Shown: positions 48,048 through 59,014 of the stretch, piece after piece
Numbering within the stretch: position 1 is the stretch's first letter
Layout of the letters: each line of letters starts with the position of its first letter
Notes under the pieces: model-generated
The model's database searches: none
What the model was told of the DNA's origin: nothing
What the model saw: only the letters and a program-made list of their open reading frames with translations
Origin: Ariolimax columbianus
Taxonomy: Eukaryota > Mollusca > Gastropoda > Stylommatophora > Arionidae
Length of the DNA: 64,000 nucleotides
Reading direction: 5' to 3'
NCBI GenBank assembly: GCA_036924085.1
Contig: JAVGWX010000003.1
Location: 121,334,264 to 121,398,263 of the forward strand
Translations under genes and position numbers: made by a program

Positions 48048-48600
48048 TTCAGGTCAGTTCAGGTCATCTCGTAACCGGTGAGGTCGTTGGGGCACACATG
48101 AAGACATCCTCATAATGCTATGCCACCCTTCTCTGTCAGATGCCGCTGCCTGTGACTTTTCTGGTCAGAGATTGGTCCATTCTTTTATGTTATCCTCCTA
48201 TCTCTCTTTGGGACGGCCTCTTCGTCGTCTGCCATGCACCTTTCCGTGGAGGATTGTATATTTAAGACCATTTGATCTCGATATGTGACCGTACCAAGCA
48301 AGTTTCCTTCTTTTGACAGTTGCTAAGAGGTCTTCAAAAGGCCCTATTGCTGTTGTAATTCTATCTCATATTTCCTCATTTGTAACTCGATCTTTGTATG
48401 CGATGTTTAAAAGTCTTCGGAAACATCTCATCTCCAAGGCCTGTATCCTTTGTTGAAGGTCAGCTGTAACTGTCCATGTCTCACAAGCATAGAGGAATAT
48501 TGACAGGACCAGTGTACGCATTAATCTTATTTTCGTGCATAGTGCTTACCGTTTATCTTGCCAGATTTTGTTAAGCCGTGCAAGAGACCATCCTTAAATA
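48048..48600 (-). pseudogene. Non-LTR retrotransposon 3'-end copy (family R3)
   Basis: Near-duplicate of 37308-37850 (ctcgtaaccggtgaggtcgt, ccatgtctcacaagcatag) with small changes and one indel. 48600-49120 holds nothing recognised. Confidence 0.8.
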
Positions 48601-49124
48601 GCATAAACTATTTGTATGATCCCCATAAACTTGTTTCAACATTTCATATCTCCATCAACATCTTCTCGAGCTTGTAGCAAAATTTGATGTTGATTTGCTA
48701 CTTATGAAATACGTAAAACACAATTTGCATGCATGCAAACAGAGATATGCGGCTATCGGTAGCCTACTTAATAAAATCATTGCTGACCAAAAGTTTCTAT
48801 ATCACATTGGATTGAAATTTCTAAAGTTCTAGAACTTTTTTAGCGATCCTGACATGTACACTGACTCTCCACAAAGCATCTGAACACTTTTAACTTCTGT
48901 TTCTTAGAGAATGTGGTATTATACAAATGTTGAAGTCTTCTTCCATGGATGGTCTTACAAGCAATAATTTGAAGTTGAATGAAGTATGTATTTTGAACAT
49001 TTTGTTTCCTTCTGTGTGTGTGAGAAAAACCTGATTGGTTGACAGATTGACTATTTTTATTAATATGATTCTAGAACTTATTTATTTTCCTTTTTAAGAT
49101 GCTGAGTCGTGTCACTTCGATTGT

Positions 49125-49370
49125 CTGTAACACATGCTATATTCCACTGCTGTTTCTGTCTGTAACACATGCTATATTCCACTGTTGTTTCTGTCTGTAA
49201 CACACTATATTCCACTGCTATTTCTGTCTGTAACACACACTATATTCCACTGCTGTTTCTGTCTGTAACACACACTAATTCCACTGCTTTTTCTGTCTGT
49301 AACACACACTATATTCCACTGCTGTTTCTGTCTGTAACACACACTAATTCCACTGCTGTTTCTGTAACAG
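49125..49370. repeat. Minisatellite, ~33 bp x ~7
   Basis: Units of acacactatattccactgct plus gtttctgtctgta. Confidence 0.93.
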
Positions 49371-49599
49371 GAGAGATTAACTTTTTTTTTGGTACAAAAA
49401 TTATATTTAGACATTCATCTGAAACATACTGATAAAAAGTAACTAATTTTACAATTTTGTGAAAATTCCCCTGCAGAATAAAGACAATTTATTATGAACT
49501 TTTTTGTATTTAAGAGTTATTGGTCATGAATTATCTAGTAAGCTCATAACAAGATGACTCATTAAACAATTCATTTACCTTTGCATAGAAACATATCAG

Positions 49600-50688
49600 C
49601 TATGGAGATGTTCACTTTCAAACTCACTGATAACTTTTGGATGTGTTGGACTGAAAGGCAATCATCTCTAGATATGTTCACTCTTAAACTCACTTTTGGA
49701 TGTGTTTGACTGAAAGGCACTCATCTCTAGATATGTTCACGCTCAAACTGATAACTTTTGGATGTGTTGGACTGAAAGGCACTCATCTCTAGATATGTTC
49801 ACTCTCAAACTCACTGATAACTTTTTGATGTGTTGGACTGAAAGGCACTCATCTCTAGATATGTTCACTCTCAAACTCACTTTTGGATGTGTTAGACTGA
49901 AAGGCACTCATCTCTAGATATCTTCACTCTCAAACTCACTTTTGGATGTGTTGGACTGAAAGACACTCATCTCTAGATATCTTCACTCTCAAACTTACTT
50001 TTGGATGTGTTGGACTGAAAGGCACTCATCTCTAGATATGTTCACTCTCAAACTCACTGATACCTTTTGGATGTGTTTGACTGAAAGGCACTCATCTCTA
50101 GAGATGTTCACTCTCAAACTCACTTGTTAATGTGTTGGACTGAAAGGCACTCATCTCTAGATATGTTCACTCTCAAACTGATAACTTTTGGATGTGTTGG
50201 ACTGAAAGGCATTCATATCTAGAGATGTTCACTCTCAAACTCACTTTTGAATGTGTTGGATTGAAAGACACTCATCTCTAGAGATGTTCTCTCTCAAACT
50301 TACTGATAACTTTTGAATGTGTTGGACTGAAAGGCACTCATCTCTAGAGATGTTCACTCTCAAACTGATAACTTTTGAATGTGTTGGACTGAAAGGCACT
50401 CATCTCTAGAGATGTTCACTCTCAAACTCACTTTTGAATGTGTTGGACTGAAAGACACTCATCTCTAGAGATGTTCACTCTCAAACTCTCTTTTGAATGT
50501 GTTGGACTGAAAGGCACTCATCTCTAGAGATGTTCACTCTCAAACTCTCTTTTGAATGTGTTGGACTGAAAGGCACTCATCTCTAGAGATGTTCACTCTC
50601 AAACTCTCTTTTGAATGTGTTGGACTGAAAGACACTCATCTCTAGAGATGTTCTCTCTCAAACTTACTGATAACTTTTGAATGTGTTG
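49600..50688. repeat. Minisatellite related to the SINE-B core, left part
   Basis: Units of about 55-68 bp: tggatgtgttggactgaaag then gcactcatctctagatatgt and tcactctcaaactcactgat, in longer and shorter versions. The ggatgtgttggactgaaagg portion is the SINE-B core. Continues at 55603 after the LINE. Confidence 0.95.
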
Positions 50689-51136
50689 TGAACGGGTGCT
50701 GGAAATAGATCTGAAGACAGGTCAGTTTTACCCTACAAATGACAGGGCGTTGCTACGGAAAACCAGCTCAAATCGAGAGGAGCCGCAGACACTTTGGTTC
50801 ACGTACCAGGCTGATAAGCCAAGGGCGCGAGGCTACCATGTGGGGGATTACGGCCGAACCCTTGAAAGCCGCAATCCCGCCCAAAATCTCAGCACCACTG
50901 CAATGGGAGGCTCCTACATGCTCGGGACCTGGGGCTTGCGCCCCAGCCCTATCAGGTAGAGCCACAGTAAGAGGTCCTTGCCGCCCGCAAATCAAAGCGG
51001 GCGGAAAACTGCTTGATACTCACCCTATACGGCGATGGGGTGCGAAAAACACCAACCAAAGACTTAGAACCTGGTCGGGGTGTCGAAAACAGTAGAGCAG
51101 CCACCACACTGTGAACTGTCAAGACTCAACCACTGA
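50689..51136 (+). pseudogene. 28S rRNA 3'-end-derived LINE head
   Basis: Landmarks in 28S order: gaacgggtgctgg (28S GAACGTGAGCTGG), agacaggtcagttttaccct, tcgagaggagccgcag, gtaccaggctgataagccaa, gcgaggctaccatgtggggg, gccgcaatcccgccc, and near the end acctggtcggggtgtcgaaa and cagtagagcagccaccacac-tg, which resemble the extreme 3' end of 28S. Diverged by many substitutions, so it is an old acquisition or is evolving with the LINE. Confidence 0.85.
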
Positions 51137-51667
51137 CCATGAGAGTTGTCCGCACACCAGGCGATCAACATCTCTGTGACATTACCAGGCTTGTCCTCTG
51201 GCTAAATGCACTCCGGTTACGATATCTACCTCTGTACGTTATCAGCCATAACTATCATGCTGGACGCAGAAGAGATGCAGACCAGCGGACATTGCACACC
51301 TGCCCCACTGTGTCAACACCCCAGGTGGCGGGGAATGCTAGGCGTACCATCCCTGCATAGAAGCCAAGAAAATAAAGGGAAAAAGAGATACCCCACTCAC
51401 ATGCAAATGCTACGTTTCTGGCAGGACGTGACGATCCTGGGATACAGACACACTGGACTGCCTCTCTTCCGGGTAAACCAGTCCATCTCATATATCACAT
51501 ACCATCATTGCACCCTATAGACACGAGTAGTGAAGACTCGATAGTCTGGTAAGACAACTTCCATAGGAGAGAAAACTCTGATCGTAAACAACTGCTGCCT
51601 TGCAGATAGGCTGGGGACAGCCAAAGGCTAAGGAGGGCATCCCTACAGAAACGCCTGTTGAAATCGG
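51137..51667 (+). promoter_or_regulatory. LINE leader shared with the ORF-less retroposon
   Basis: Matches about 10005-10530: ggacgcagaagagatgcaga, ggtggcggggaatgctaggc, ctggcaggacgtgacgatcc, ccctatagacacgagt and the core cctgttgaaatcggatgcac. Presumably the transcribed 5' UTR. No ORF above about 100 codons with recognisable content. Confidence 0.8.
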
Positions 51668-54600
51668 ATGCACGGGGCCGCAAGCCTAACAAAACAGTGC
51701 AACGTAAATCACAGTATGATGGCAGCACAACCTATTCGAAAAACGTATGGCGCTCATCCTGAGGAGACCCGCCAGGCAGCGATAGCGCCGGGCCCCACGC
51801 CTCGAAGGGGCCCACCCTTGGCTACTGGTGGTCACCCACCCATGTGTCGTGGAGTCAAGGCACATGGCTATGGGGAAACGACTATTGGCCAAAACTTCAA
51901 GACCCTCAGAATATTACAGTGGAATGCGGAGGGAGTCATTAACAAAAAACTTTCCCTAACACATCACCTGCATGAAGGTAAGATTGACGTGGCATGTATC
52001 CAGGAAACGCACCTCAACAATAACCATAAATTCTCAATCAGAGGATACCAGACTTTCCGTCTAGATAGAGAAGGCCACAAAGGAGGGGTCCTGATACTGA
52101 CCAGAAACAGCATACCGAGTAGCGCGGTACCTGTCAATCACACCGGACAAGCAGAAATTGTAGGAGTTGACATAATGGCTCAAGAGACGAAGCTCCGCAT
52201 TTTCAATCTGTACGGACCACCAAACAGAGACCTATCGCTCTCGAGTATGGAGGTCAGAGACTCCAACTGCATAGTGGTTGGAGATTTCAACAGCCACTCG
52301 GAGAGATGGGGATACTCTGACACAGACAGCAGAGGTGACGAAGTGGAAGATTGGGAGATAGATGCAAATCTCTCCCTAATCAATAGGCCGGAGGATAGCC
52401 CTAGCTTCTATTCAAGAACATGGCATACCACCTCGACTCCAGATTTGGCCTTCTCCACACAGGACATACACTATAAAATAGACCGCCAGGTGCTAAACCA
52501 ACTGGCAGGTAGCGACCACAGGCCGATCAGGCTAACCATTGACATGGAAGTAGGCCCACAGGAAACAAAACCGCTCCCACGTTGGAATTACAAACGAGCC
52601 GACTGGGACAGATTTGCAATCCTGACAGATGGGCTGTGTGAAACCATCAACACACGAAACACCAAAATGAAGCCCATGGTAGAGAGCCTAAGCAAGGCAA
52701 TAATGCAAGCCGCCACTGAAACCATCCCAAGAGGAGCTAGGAAAAACTATAAGCCCTACTGGAATGATGAGTTACAGAAAGTGGAAGATGCAGTAACAAA
52801 TGCTAGAAACATGGCAGAACGAGAAAAATCCGTGGAGGCAAACATCGCCCTCAAAGCCGCCGCGGCGAAGTACAAACACACTCTCAAGCAAACAGCAAGA
52901 GAAAGTTGGAAAAATAAAACGGAAAGTTTAAACCTGGACAAAGAAGGGAACAAGCTATGGAAGCTAGTCAGAGCCATGAACGACGAAACCCCGTCAAATA
53001 AACAAATTACTATCAAGCAAGGCGAGAACTTGATCACAGGTAAGAAAGCCGCAAACGCCTTTGTCGATCACTATGCCAGAGCAAACCACATCGAGGTCCC
53101 TGCAGATAAGCATACAGACATTAGCGAAGAGCTAAAGGGGCACGAAAACAAAAATACGGCTCCTGAAGAGCACATGATGGCCAAACTAACAATGCGCGAA
53201 ATGGAAGAGGCTATGAGAACACTAAAGAGAAGGAAATCTCCCGGAAAAGACGGGATAACAAACGAAATGCTGATGGGGCTGGGCCAAACAGCGAAGGAAA
53301 AACTACTGTCAGTCCTGAACCAAAGCTGGAAAAGGGGTATTGTACCCCAGGCATGGAAAGATGCAATACTGGTACCAGTACCAAAAACAGGAAAGGATAA
53401 AACAGATCCAAATGGATACAGGCCCATCAGCCTACTGAGCTGTGTCGGCAAGCTGATGGAACGGATGATAAACACCAGACTGATGTGGCATCTGGAAGAA
53501 AAACGAATACTAATTCCACAGCAAGCCGGCTTTAGACAGCACAGATCCACTGAGGACCAGGTCATCCTCATAGCCCAGGAGATAGAAGATGCCTACCAGG
53601 CACAGAAACACACAGTAGCTGTTTGGGTGGATCTGGAAAAGGCATTTGACAAAGTCTGGAAGGATGGACTTAGAGTCAAGCTAAGAAGAAGTGATGTTTG
53701 TGGGAAGATGTACAAGTGGATCAACCACTACCTCAAACAAAGAACGGCCAGAGTCCAAGTACAAGGGCAGATGAGCAAAAAGGTGACACTCGAGCAGGGA
53801 GTACCCCAAGGGGGAGTACTGTCACCCACACTCTTCCTGGTATATATAAACGATATTACAGAGAATATACCAAGAAGAGTCCATAGCTCAATGTTTGCAG
53901 ACGATCTGGCTATGTGGACCTCTGAAAAGAATCTCACCATAGCAAGAAATCGGATGCAAACGGCCCTAACATCGCTGGAAGAGTGGGCGAACTCATGGCT
54001 GGTCAAAATAAACGAGGAGAAAACTACGTGCACAATATTCTCGCTCTCATTAAAACCCCAAAGTACCAAACTAAGCCTAAATGGCAAAATCCTGCAGCCA
54101 AACGACAACCCAACCTATCTGGGAGTCACATTTGATCGGCGCATGACATGGAAAAGTCAGATTGAGAGAAACCGAATGAAAGCCAGAGAAAGAATGGCGA
54201 TCATGAGGAAACTTGCTGGCACAAGCTGGGGAGCAGACGAAGGCATACTAAAGAAACTGTACACTGGAAGAGTGAGACCAGTTCTCGAGTATGGCATCGC
54301 GGCTTGGACAACAGCAGCAAAGGCGAACTTCGATAAAGTTAACAAACTTCAAAACCAAGCTATGAGAATCATAACTGGTGGCATGAAGTCAACGCCAATT
54401 GTAGAACTTGAAAAGATTACAAAACTGCAATCCATGACCGACAGAAGAGACTGCAGAGCCCAGCTGCAGTCAGAGAAACTCCGAAGACTGACGGACCATC
54501 CAATGTACCAGAGGCTAAACAATTTGGGAACTGGGAAACTAAAGCGGAGAAACTTTGCAGAAATAGCCAAAGCAAAGATGCACGAAGATCCCATAAACGC

Positions 54601-55576
54601 ACTAACAACACCAAAACCCATCACTACTGTACGAAAACCTACTTGGAGGCAGGATATATTTCCAGAGGTGGTAGAAAATATACCAGGTATTGCAAACAAA
54701 AACTGCCAGACCGAAAAAGAAAGGAGAGATACTACCCTAAGCTTCATAACGAAAAGCTACCCAAGCATGGACTGGACCCATGCATACACCGACGGCTCTG
54801 TAACAAACACTACACAGAACGGAGGGGCAGGAGCATTCCTGAACCTACCAAATGGCAGAAAAATAACACTGTCATTCGCTACTGGTAAGTACACGAGCAA
54901 TTTCAGAGCAGAGGCAGAGGCACTGAGGGCGGCAGTGGAAGAAATGGTAACACACAGTGAAAATGAGAGCCATATAGTCCTGCTGACAGATGCTCTCGAA
55001 GTAGTCACAGCGCTAAAAAGCCAGAAAAACACTGAGCTTAATGACTTAAGAGCAGCACTCTGCAAACTGTGCCAACAGTCCGCACCAAAAAGGGTAGTGG
55101 TACAGTGGGTTCCGTCACACTGCAACATCCAAGGCAACGAGGAGGCAGACAGACTGGCAAAAGAAGGTGCAAGGCTACCACAAATAGATACCAGTATGAC
55201 GTACGAAGAGTCAAAACGGCTTATCAAAGCCAGGTACATGTCCAAATGGGAAACCGAACATACTGGTTACACCAAAAACGATGCCTATTACCAGTTGAAC
55301 CGAAGAGAGCAGGTCGTTGTCTTCAGACTTCGCACTGGCCACAACAGACTGAGGTACCACCTCTTCAACAAATTGAAGATAGGGTGTACCGACGAATGCC
55401 CGTGCGGTACTGGTAAAATGACCACTGAACATCTGCTGCAGAACTGCCCGACATACGAGGATCAGAGAGAGCAGATGTGGCCATTGCCAGTGGAACTGCA
55501 AGACAAGCTCTATGGTAGTGGCGAGAGTCTCAGGATGACCGCCACTTTTTTCGAGAAAATAATGGTTACTGTCTGA
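51668..55576 (+). CDS. LINE polyprotein: APE endonuclease, reverse transcriptase, RNase H, zinc knuckle (1302 aa)
   Basis: One uninterrupted frame. Endonuclease at about residues 78-290 (LRILQWNAEGVINKK, CIQETHLN, VVGDFNSHSERWGY, GSDHRPIRLT). Reverse transcriptase at about 510-830 (RRKSPGKDGITNEML, GYRPISLLSCVGKLMER, WVDLEKAFDKVW, GVPQGGVLSPTLFLVY, catalytic SMFADDLAMW near 741, YLGVTFDRRMTW). RNase H at about 1035-1170 (HAYTDGSVTN, FRAEAEALRAAVEEM, LLTDALEVV, WVPSHCNIQGNEEADRLA). C-terminal knuckle CPCGTGKMTTEHLLQNC at about 1244. All catalytic residues I can check are present, so it may be competent or recently active. The start could be ATG at 51668, which lies inside the shared core, or the ATGATG at 51716. 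No gag-like ORF1 precedes it. Antisense frames over it are shadows. Confidence 0.96.
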   Translation: MHGAASLTKQCNVNHSMMAAQPIRKTYGAHPEETRQAAIAPGPTPRRGPPLATGGHPPMCRGVKAHGYGETTIGQNFKTLRILQWNAEGVINKKLSLTHHLHEGKIDVACIQETHLNNNHKFSIRGYQTFRLDREGHKGGVLILTRNSIPSSAVPVNHTGQAEIVGVDIMAQETKLRIFNLYGPPNRDLSLSSMEVRDSNCIVVGDFNSHSERWGYSDTDSRGDEVEDWEIDANLSLINRPEDSPSFYSRTWHTTSTPDLAFSTQDIHYKIDRQVLNQLAGSDHRPIRLTIDMEVGPQETKPLPRWNYKRADWDRFAILTDGLCETINTRNTKMKPMVESLSKAIMQAATETIPRGARKNYKPYWNDELQKVEDAVTNARNMAEREKSVEANIALKAAAAKYKHTLKQTARESWKNKTESLNLDKEGNKLWKLVRAMNDETPSNKQITIKQGENLITGKKAANAFVDHYARANHIEVPADKHTDISEELKGHENKNTAPEEHMMAKLTMREMEEAMRTLKRRKSPGKDGITNEMLMGLGQTAKEKLLSVLNQSWKRGIVPQAWKDAILVPVPKTGKDKTDPNGYRPISLLSCVGKLMERMINTRLMWHLEEKRILIPQQAGFRQHRSTEDQVILIAQEIEDAYQAQKHTVAVWVDLEKAFDKVWKDGLRVKLRRSDVCGKMYKWINHYLKQRTARVQVQGQMSKKVTLEQGVPQGGVLSPTLFLVYINDITENIPRRVHSSMFADDLAMWTSEKNLTIARNRMQTALTSLEEWANSWLVKINEEKTTCTIFSLSLKPQSTKLSLNGKILQPNDNPTYLGVTFDRRMTWKSQIERNRMKARERMAIMRKLAGTSWGADEGILKKLYTGRVRPVLEYGIAAWTTAAKANFDKVNKLQNQAMRIITGGMKSTPIVELEKITKLQSMTDRRDCRAQLQSEKLRRLTDHPMYQRLNNLGTGKLKRRNFAEIAKAKMHEDPINALTTPKPITTVRKPTWRQDIFPEVVENIPGIANKNCQTEKERRDTTLSFITKSYPSMDWTHAYTDGSVTNTTQNGGAGAFLNLPNGRKITLSFATGKYTSNFRAEAEALRAAVEEMVTHSENESHIVLLTDALEVVTALKSQKNTELNDLRAALCKLCQQSAPKRVVVQWVPSHCNIQGNEEADRLAKEGARLPQIDTSMTYEESKRLIKARYMSKWETEHTGYTKNDAYYQLNRREQVVVFRLRTGHNRLRYHLFNKLKIGCTDECPCGTGKMTTEHLLQNCPTYEDQREQMWPLPVELQDKLYGSGESLRMTATFFEKIMVTV

Positions 55577-55602
55577 CTGTGTACGCAGAAGAAGAAGAAG
55601 AA

Positions 55603-56290
55603 GAATGTGTTGGACTGAAAGGCACTCATCTCTAGAGATGTTCACTCTCAAACTCTCTTTTGAATGTGTTGGACTGAAAGGCACTCATCTCTAGAGATGT
55701 TCACTCTCAAACTCACTTTTGAATGTGTTGGACTGAAAGACACTCATCTCTAGAGATGTTCACTCCCAAACTCTCTTTTGAATGTGTTGGACTGAAAGGC
55801 ACTCATCTCTAGAGATGTTCACTCTCAAACTCTCTTTTGAATGTGTTGGACTGAAAGGCACTCATCTCTAGAGATGTTCACTCTCAAACTCTCTTTTGAA
55901 TGTGTTGGACTGAAAGGCACTCATCTCTAGAGATGTTCATGCTCAAACTGATAACTTTTGAATGTGTTGGACTGAAAGGCACTCATCTCTAGAGATGTTC
56001 ACTCTCAAACTCACTTTTGAATGTGTTGGACTGAAAGACACTCATCTCTAGAGATGTTCTCTCTCAAACTTACTGATAACTTTTGAATGTGTTGGACTGA
56101 AAGGCACTCATCTCTAAAGATGTTCACTCTCAAACTCTCTTTTGAATGTGTTGGACTGAAAGACACTCATCTCTAGAGATGTTCTCTCTCAAACTTACTG
56201 ATAACTTTTGGATGTGTTGGACTGAAAGGCACTCATCTCTAGAGATGTTCACTTTCAAACTCACTGATAACTTTTTAATGTGTTGCACTG
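55603..56290. repeat. Minisatellite related to the SINE-B core, right part
   Basis: Same units as 49600-50688, resuming exactly after the LINE. It ends in aatgtgttgcactgaaagac-gcatatcgcagtccaattgtaaa, which is the downstream part of SINE-B, suggesting the array grew from a SINE-B copy. Confidence 0.95.
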
Positions 56291-56519
56291 AAAGACGCAT
56301 ATCGCAGTCCAATTGTAAAAAGTAAAACAACATATATTATGCTTTAGCAAGCAAAGAAGTCCTGTGCAATTTGCTTTCAGATTGTGTCATCACTCTTTTT
56401 TGTGTATAATGAGTTTGTTCTTACCGTCTTTTCATTATGAAATTATTTATTTTTGCTTTCATCTTTTATTCCCTAATCAGTTTGCATTGTTCTGTATTTT
56501 ATGCCTAATGACCCCAGTA

Positions 56520-57135
56520 CAACCAACTTCAGGTCTATGAGTTCAAGTATTTGGGCAGTATTTTTTCGGCAGACGGTAGGATTGACAGGGAAATCGAGAC
56601 AAGGTGCCAGAAAGACTCTGCGGTGACTTATCAGCTGTCCCCATTGCTTAGACACCCGATCATTAGTTTGGCAACAAAGCAACAGCTGATAAACAGTATA
56701 TTTATGCTGATTTTGTGCTACCAGTGCCAAACATGGCCTCTGTCAAGTGAGTGCGAGAGCAGAATTTTGACTTGTGAAATGAAGTGTTTGAGGAAAGTGA
56801 TCGGTGTTACCAGAAGAGACAGAATGCGGAATGACGACATTCGAAGTATTGTCGGCACTATGTCTTGTGCCGAATACATTTCCAGGCAGAAAATAAGTTG
56901 GTTTGGTCATCTCATGAGAATGCAACCTCATCATCTTCCACTAATGGCTTACAATGCTGGTAGATCTGGCTACAGGGCAATGGGACGGCCGCAAGGTAGG
57001 TGGATAGATGACATTAGAGTGATTGTGCAACGACAAGGCCTCACATTGACCGACGCAACGCACTTGGCGCAGGATAGACGACTCAAGCTCCCCATGACGC
57101 TAAACAGCACAAGTGAAAAGAAAATTAACTAACTA
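56520..57135 (+). pseudogene. RTE-like LINE C-terminus, well preserved
   Basis: One open frame of 193 codons (56551-57132): YEFKYLGSIFSADGRIDREI, QLINSIFMLILCYQCQTWPL, MKCLRKVIGVTRRDRMRNDD, ISWFGHLMRMQPHHLPLMAY, GRPQGRWIDDIRVIVQR. Thumb to C-terminus of the reverse transcriptase protein. 5' truncated. Confidence 0.88.
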
Positions 57136-57139
57136 GGAG

Positions 57140-57917
57140 TACGACGTTTTAAAAGTCTAAACCTGGCAAATTTGGATTGTGAGCTTTATCATAAAATGCT
57201 TTGCAAGCCATCCACCAGTCCATTACACCAGTCTGAGCTCTAATTTCTGAATTGATGATATAGACTGTAAATCTATTCTTCGCTGCCTACACTAGTCCAA
57301 GCTTTAGTTCCTGAATTGTTGATGTAAACTGTAAATCTATTTTGTTCTGCCTATATGTCCAAGCCCTAATTTCTACTTTTTATATTTCTTGCTCTCCGTA
57401 TATTACTCGGTTTGATATGCAAGACTATTTGTATTTGTTCTTAGATTAGATATTAGAAAATATTATTTTTAACAAGAGACTGTACGCTTGGAATGTATTG
57501 CCACAGGAAATAGTGAGGGCAGGTTCAGTTAATTTTTACTGAACCATGGTGAAAAAATTTGCCTGGGGCATTGTCTCTGTAAACTCGCTGGTGTATTTGT
57601 TGAGTTAACACTGGTTTTTGCTATAGAAATGAATAACAAGGCCACTTCCTCCAATCTTGAAAACAACAAGATGGCTAGATTGACTTTAAACAATTTTTCA
57701 ATGATTTTTTTTCTGTTTCACATGGATTTGGAAAGTTATCCCATTATTGATTGTGATGAAGTTAAAATGTTGCAACAGATTTTTCTGAGGTAGGTCTGTT
57801 TAGTTTGTTTATGTAGATGTTATAAATACGTCTTAGTGGAAATTAACAGATTTGCCGACCTGGTTAGGAACACTATCAGTGCTTTGTGGCAATTTCACGG
57901 ATTTACAAGACAACTGG
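57140..57917. other. Unassigned, with a ~70-bp direct repeat
   Basis: 57220-57370 carries two to three imperfect ~70-bp units (ctgaattgatgatatagact / ctgaattgttgatgtaaact, then gtaaatctatt). The remainder is AT-rich with nothing recognised. Confidence 0.5.
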
Positions 57918-57925
57918 TGTACCCA

Positions 57926-58187
57926 GGGGATTCCATGGTGAAGTGGTTAAGCCGTCGGTCTCGTGATCAGGTAGTGTGGATTCGACTCCGGACTCCGCCG
58001 TCCTTTTTCACGGGTGCTTGATGCGGATCTTGTAGTCGCCTTGTCCTTAACTTGCCACTTAGGTCGGGCGGCACGAGACGAGAGAGTGAGGATAAAAAAG
58101 TAGCGCAGTTAATCCTTACTAAAAATAGCGCTAGCAAAATAAATTATGCCATCATCTACAATGGACGGCGGCCTTTGCTTTGTTTGA
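57926..58187 (+). mobile_element. tRNA-derived SINE-C
   Basis: ccatggtgaagtggttaagc (A box) and agtgtggattcgactccgga (B box) with tRNA-like spacing, then a body with gccacttaggtcgggcggca. Short target-site duplication tgtaccca (57918-57925, 58188-58195). Confidence 0.8.
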
Positions 58188-58354
58188 TGTACCCAAAAAT
58201 GGCTGTCTAAATGTTTATGACATAATTCTTTTAATGTGGAAACTAAAAGGTTAACACATTTAAACATGGATTGGAAGCACTTAGCTATTGTTAGATCAAA
58301 CTGAGTGGAAGAAACTGGTTGTAAATATACTCTTCAGATCTTTCTAAACCAGTT

Positions 58355-59002
58355 AATAAGTTAACCCTTTACAGTCTGGTCTAAATGATTAGATTCATGT
58401 CTTAACCCTTTACAGTCTGGTCTAAATGATTAGTTGTGTCTTAACCCTTTAGTCTGATCTAAATGATTAGTTGTGTCTTAACCCTTTACAGTCTGGTCTA
58501 AATGATTAGTTGTGTCTTAACCCTTTAGTCTGGTCTAAATGATTAGTTGTGTCTTAACCCTTTACAGTTCAGCCTAACTTATTAGATAACCCTTTACAGT
58601 CCAGCCTAACTTATTAGATTCATGTCTTAACTTTTTACAGTTAGGCCTAACTTATTAGATTCATGTCTTAACCCTTTACAGTCCAGCCTAAATGATTAGT
58701 TCTGTCTTAACCCTTTATAGTCCAGCCTAACTGATTAGATTTGTGTCGTAACCCTTTACAGTCCAGCCTAATTTATTAGATTCATGTCTTAACCCTTTAC
58801 AATCTGCCTAACTTATTAGATTCATTTCTTAACCCTTTACAGTCCAGTCTAACTTATTAGATTAATTTCTTAACCCTTTACAATCCAGTCTAACTTATTA
58901 GATTAATTTCTTAACCCTTTACAGTCCAGTCTAACTTATTAGATTAATTTCTTAACTCTTTACAGTCCAGCCTTACTGATTAGATCTGTGTCTTAAGTCT
59001 TT
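58355..59002. repeat. Minisatellite, ~38 bp x ~16
   Basis: Units of cttaaccctttacagtctgg plus tctaaatgattagttgtgt, with long and short variants. Decayed units continue at 59387-59450 beyond a SINE-B insertion. Confidence 0.93.
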
Positions 59003-59014
59003 ACATACTGGTCT

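Larger units (their letters stand above)
50689..55602 (+). mobile_element. Complete LINE with 28S-rRNA-like 5' end, no ORF1
   Basis: 4914 bp between target-site duplications gaatgtgttg (50679-50688 and 55603-55612). Layout: 28S-like head 50689-51136, unique leader 51137-51667, one 1302-codon ORF 51668-55576, then only ctgtgtacgcagaagaagaa and (GAA)n. By its endonuclease-RT-RNase H order it belongs near the I/Nimb group (inference). Relatives here: 13084-15062, 31308-31680, 34379-34492 and the ORF-less 8919-10564. Confidence 0.93.

Noticed and set aside
53071..53571. Antisense ORFs across the LINE ORF (also 54349-55245)
   Set aside because: Shadow frames opposite a strongly supported coding frame.
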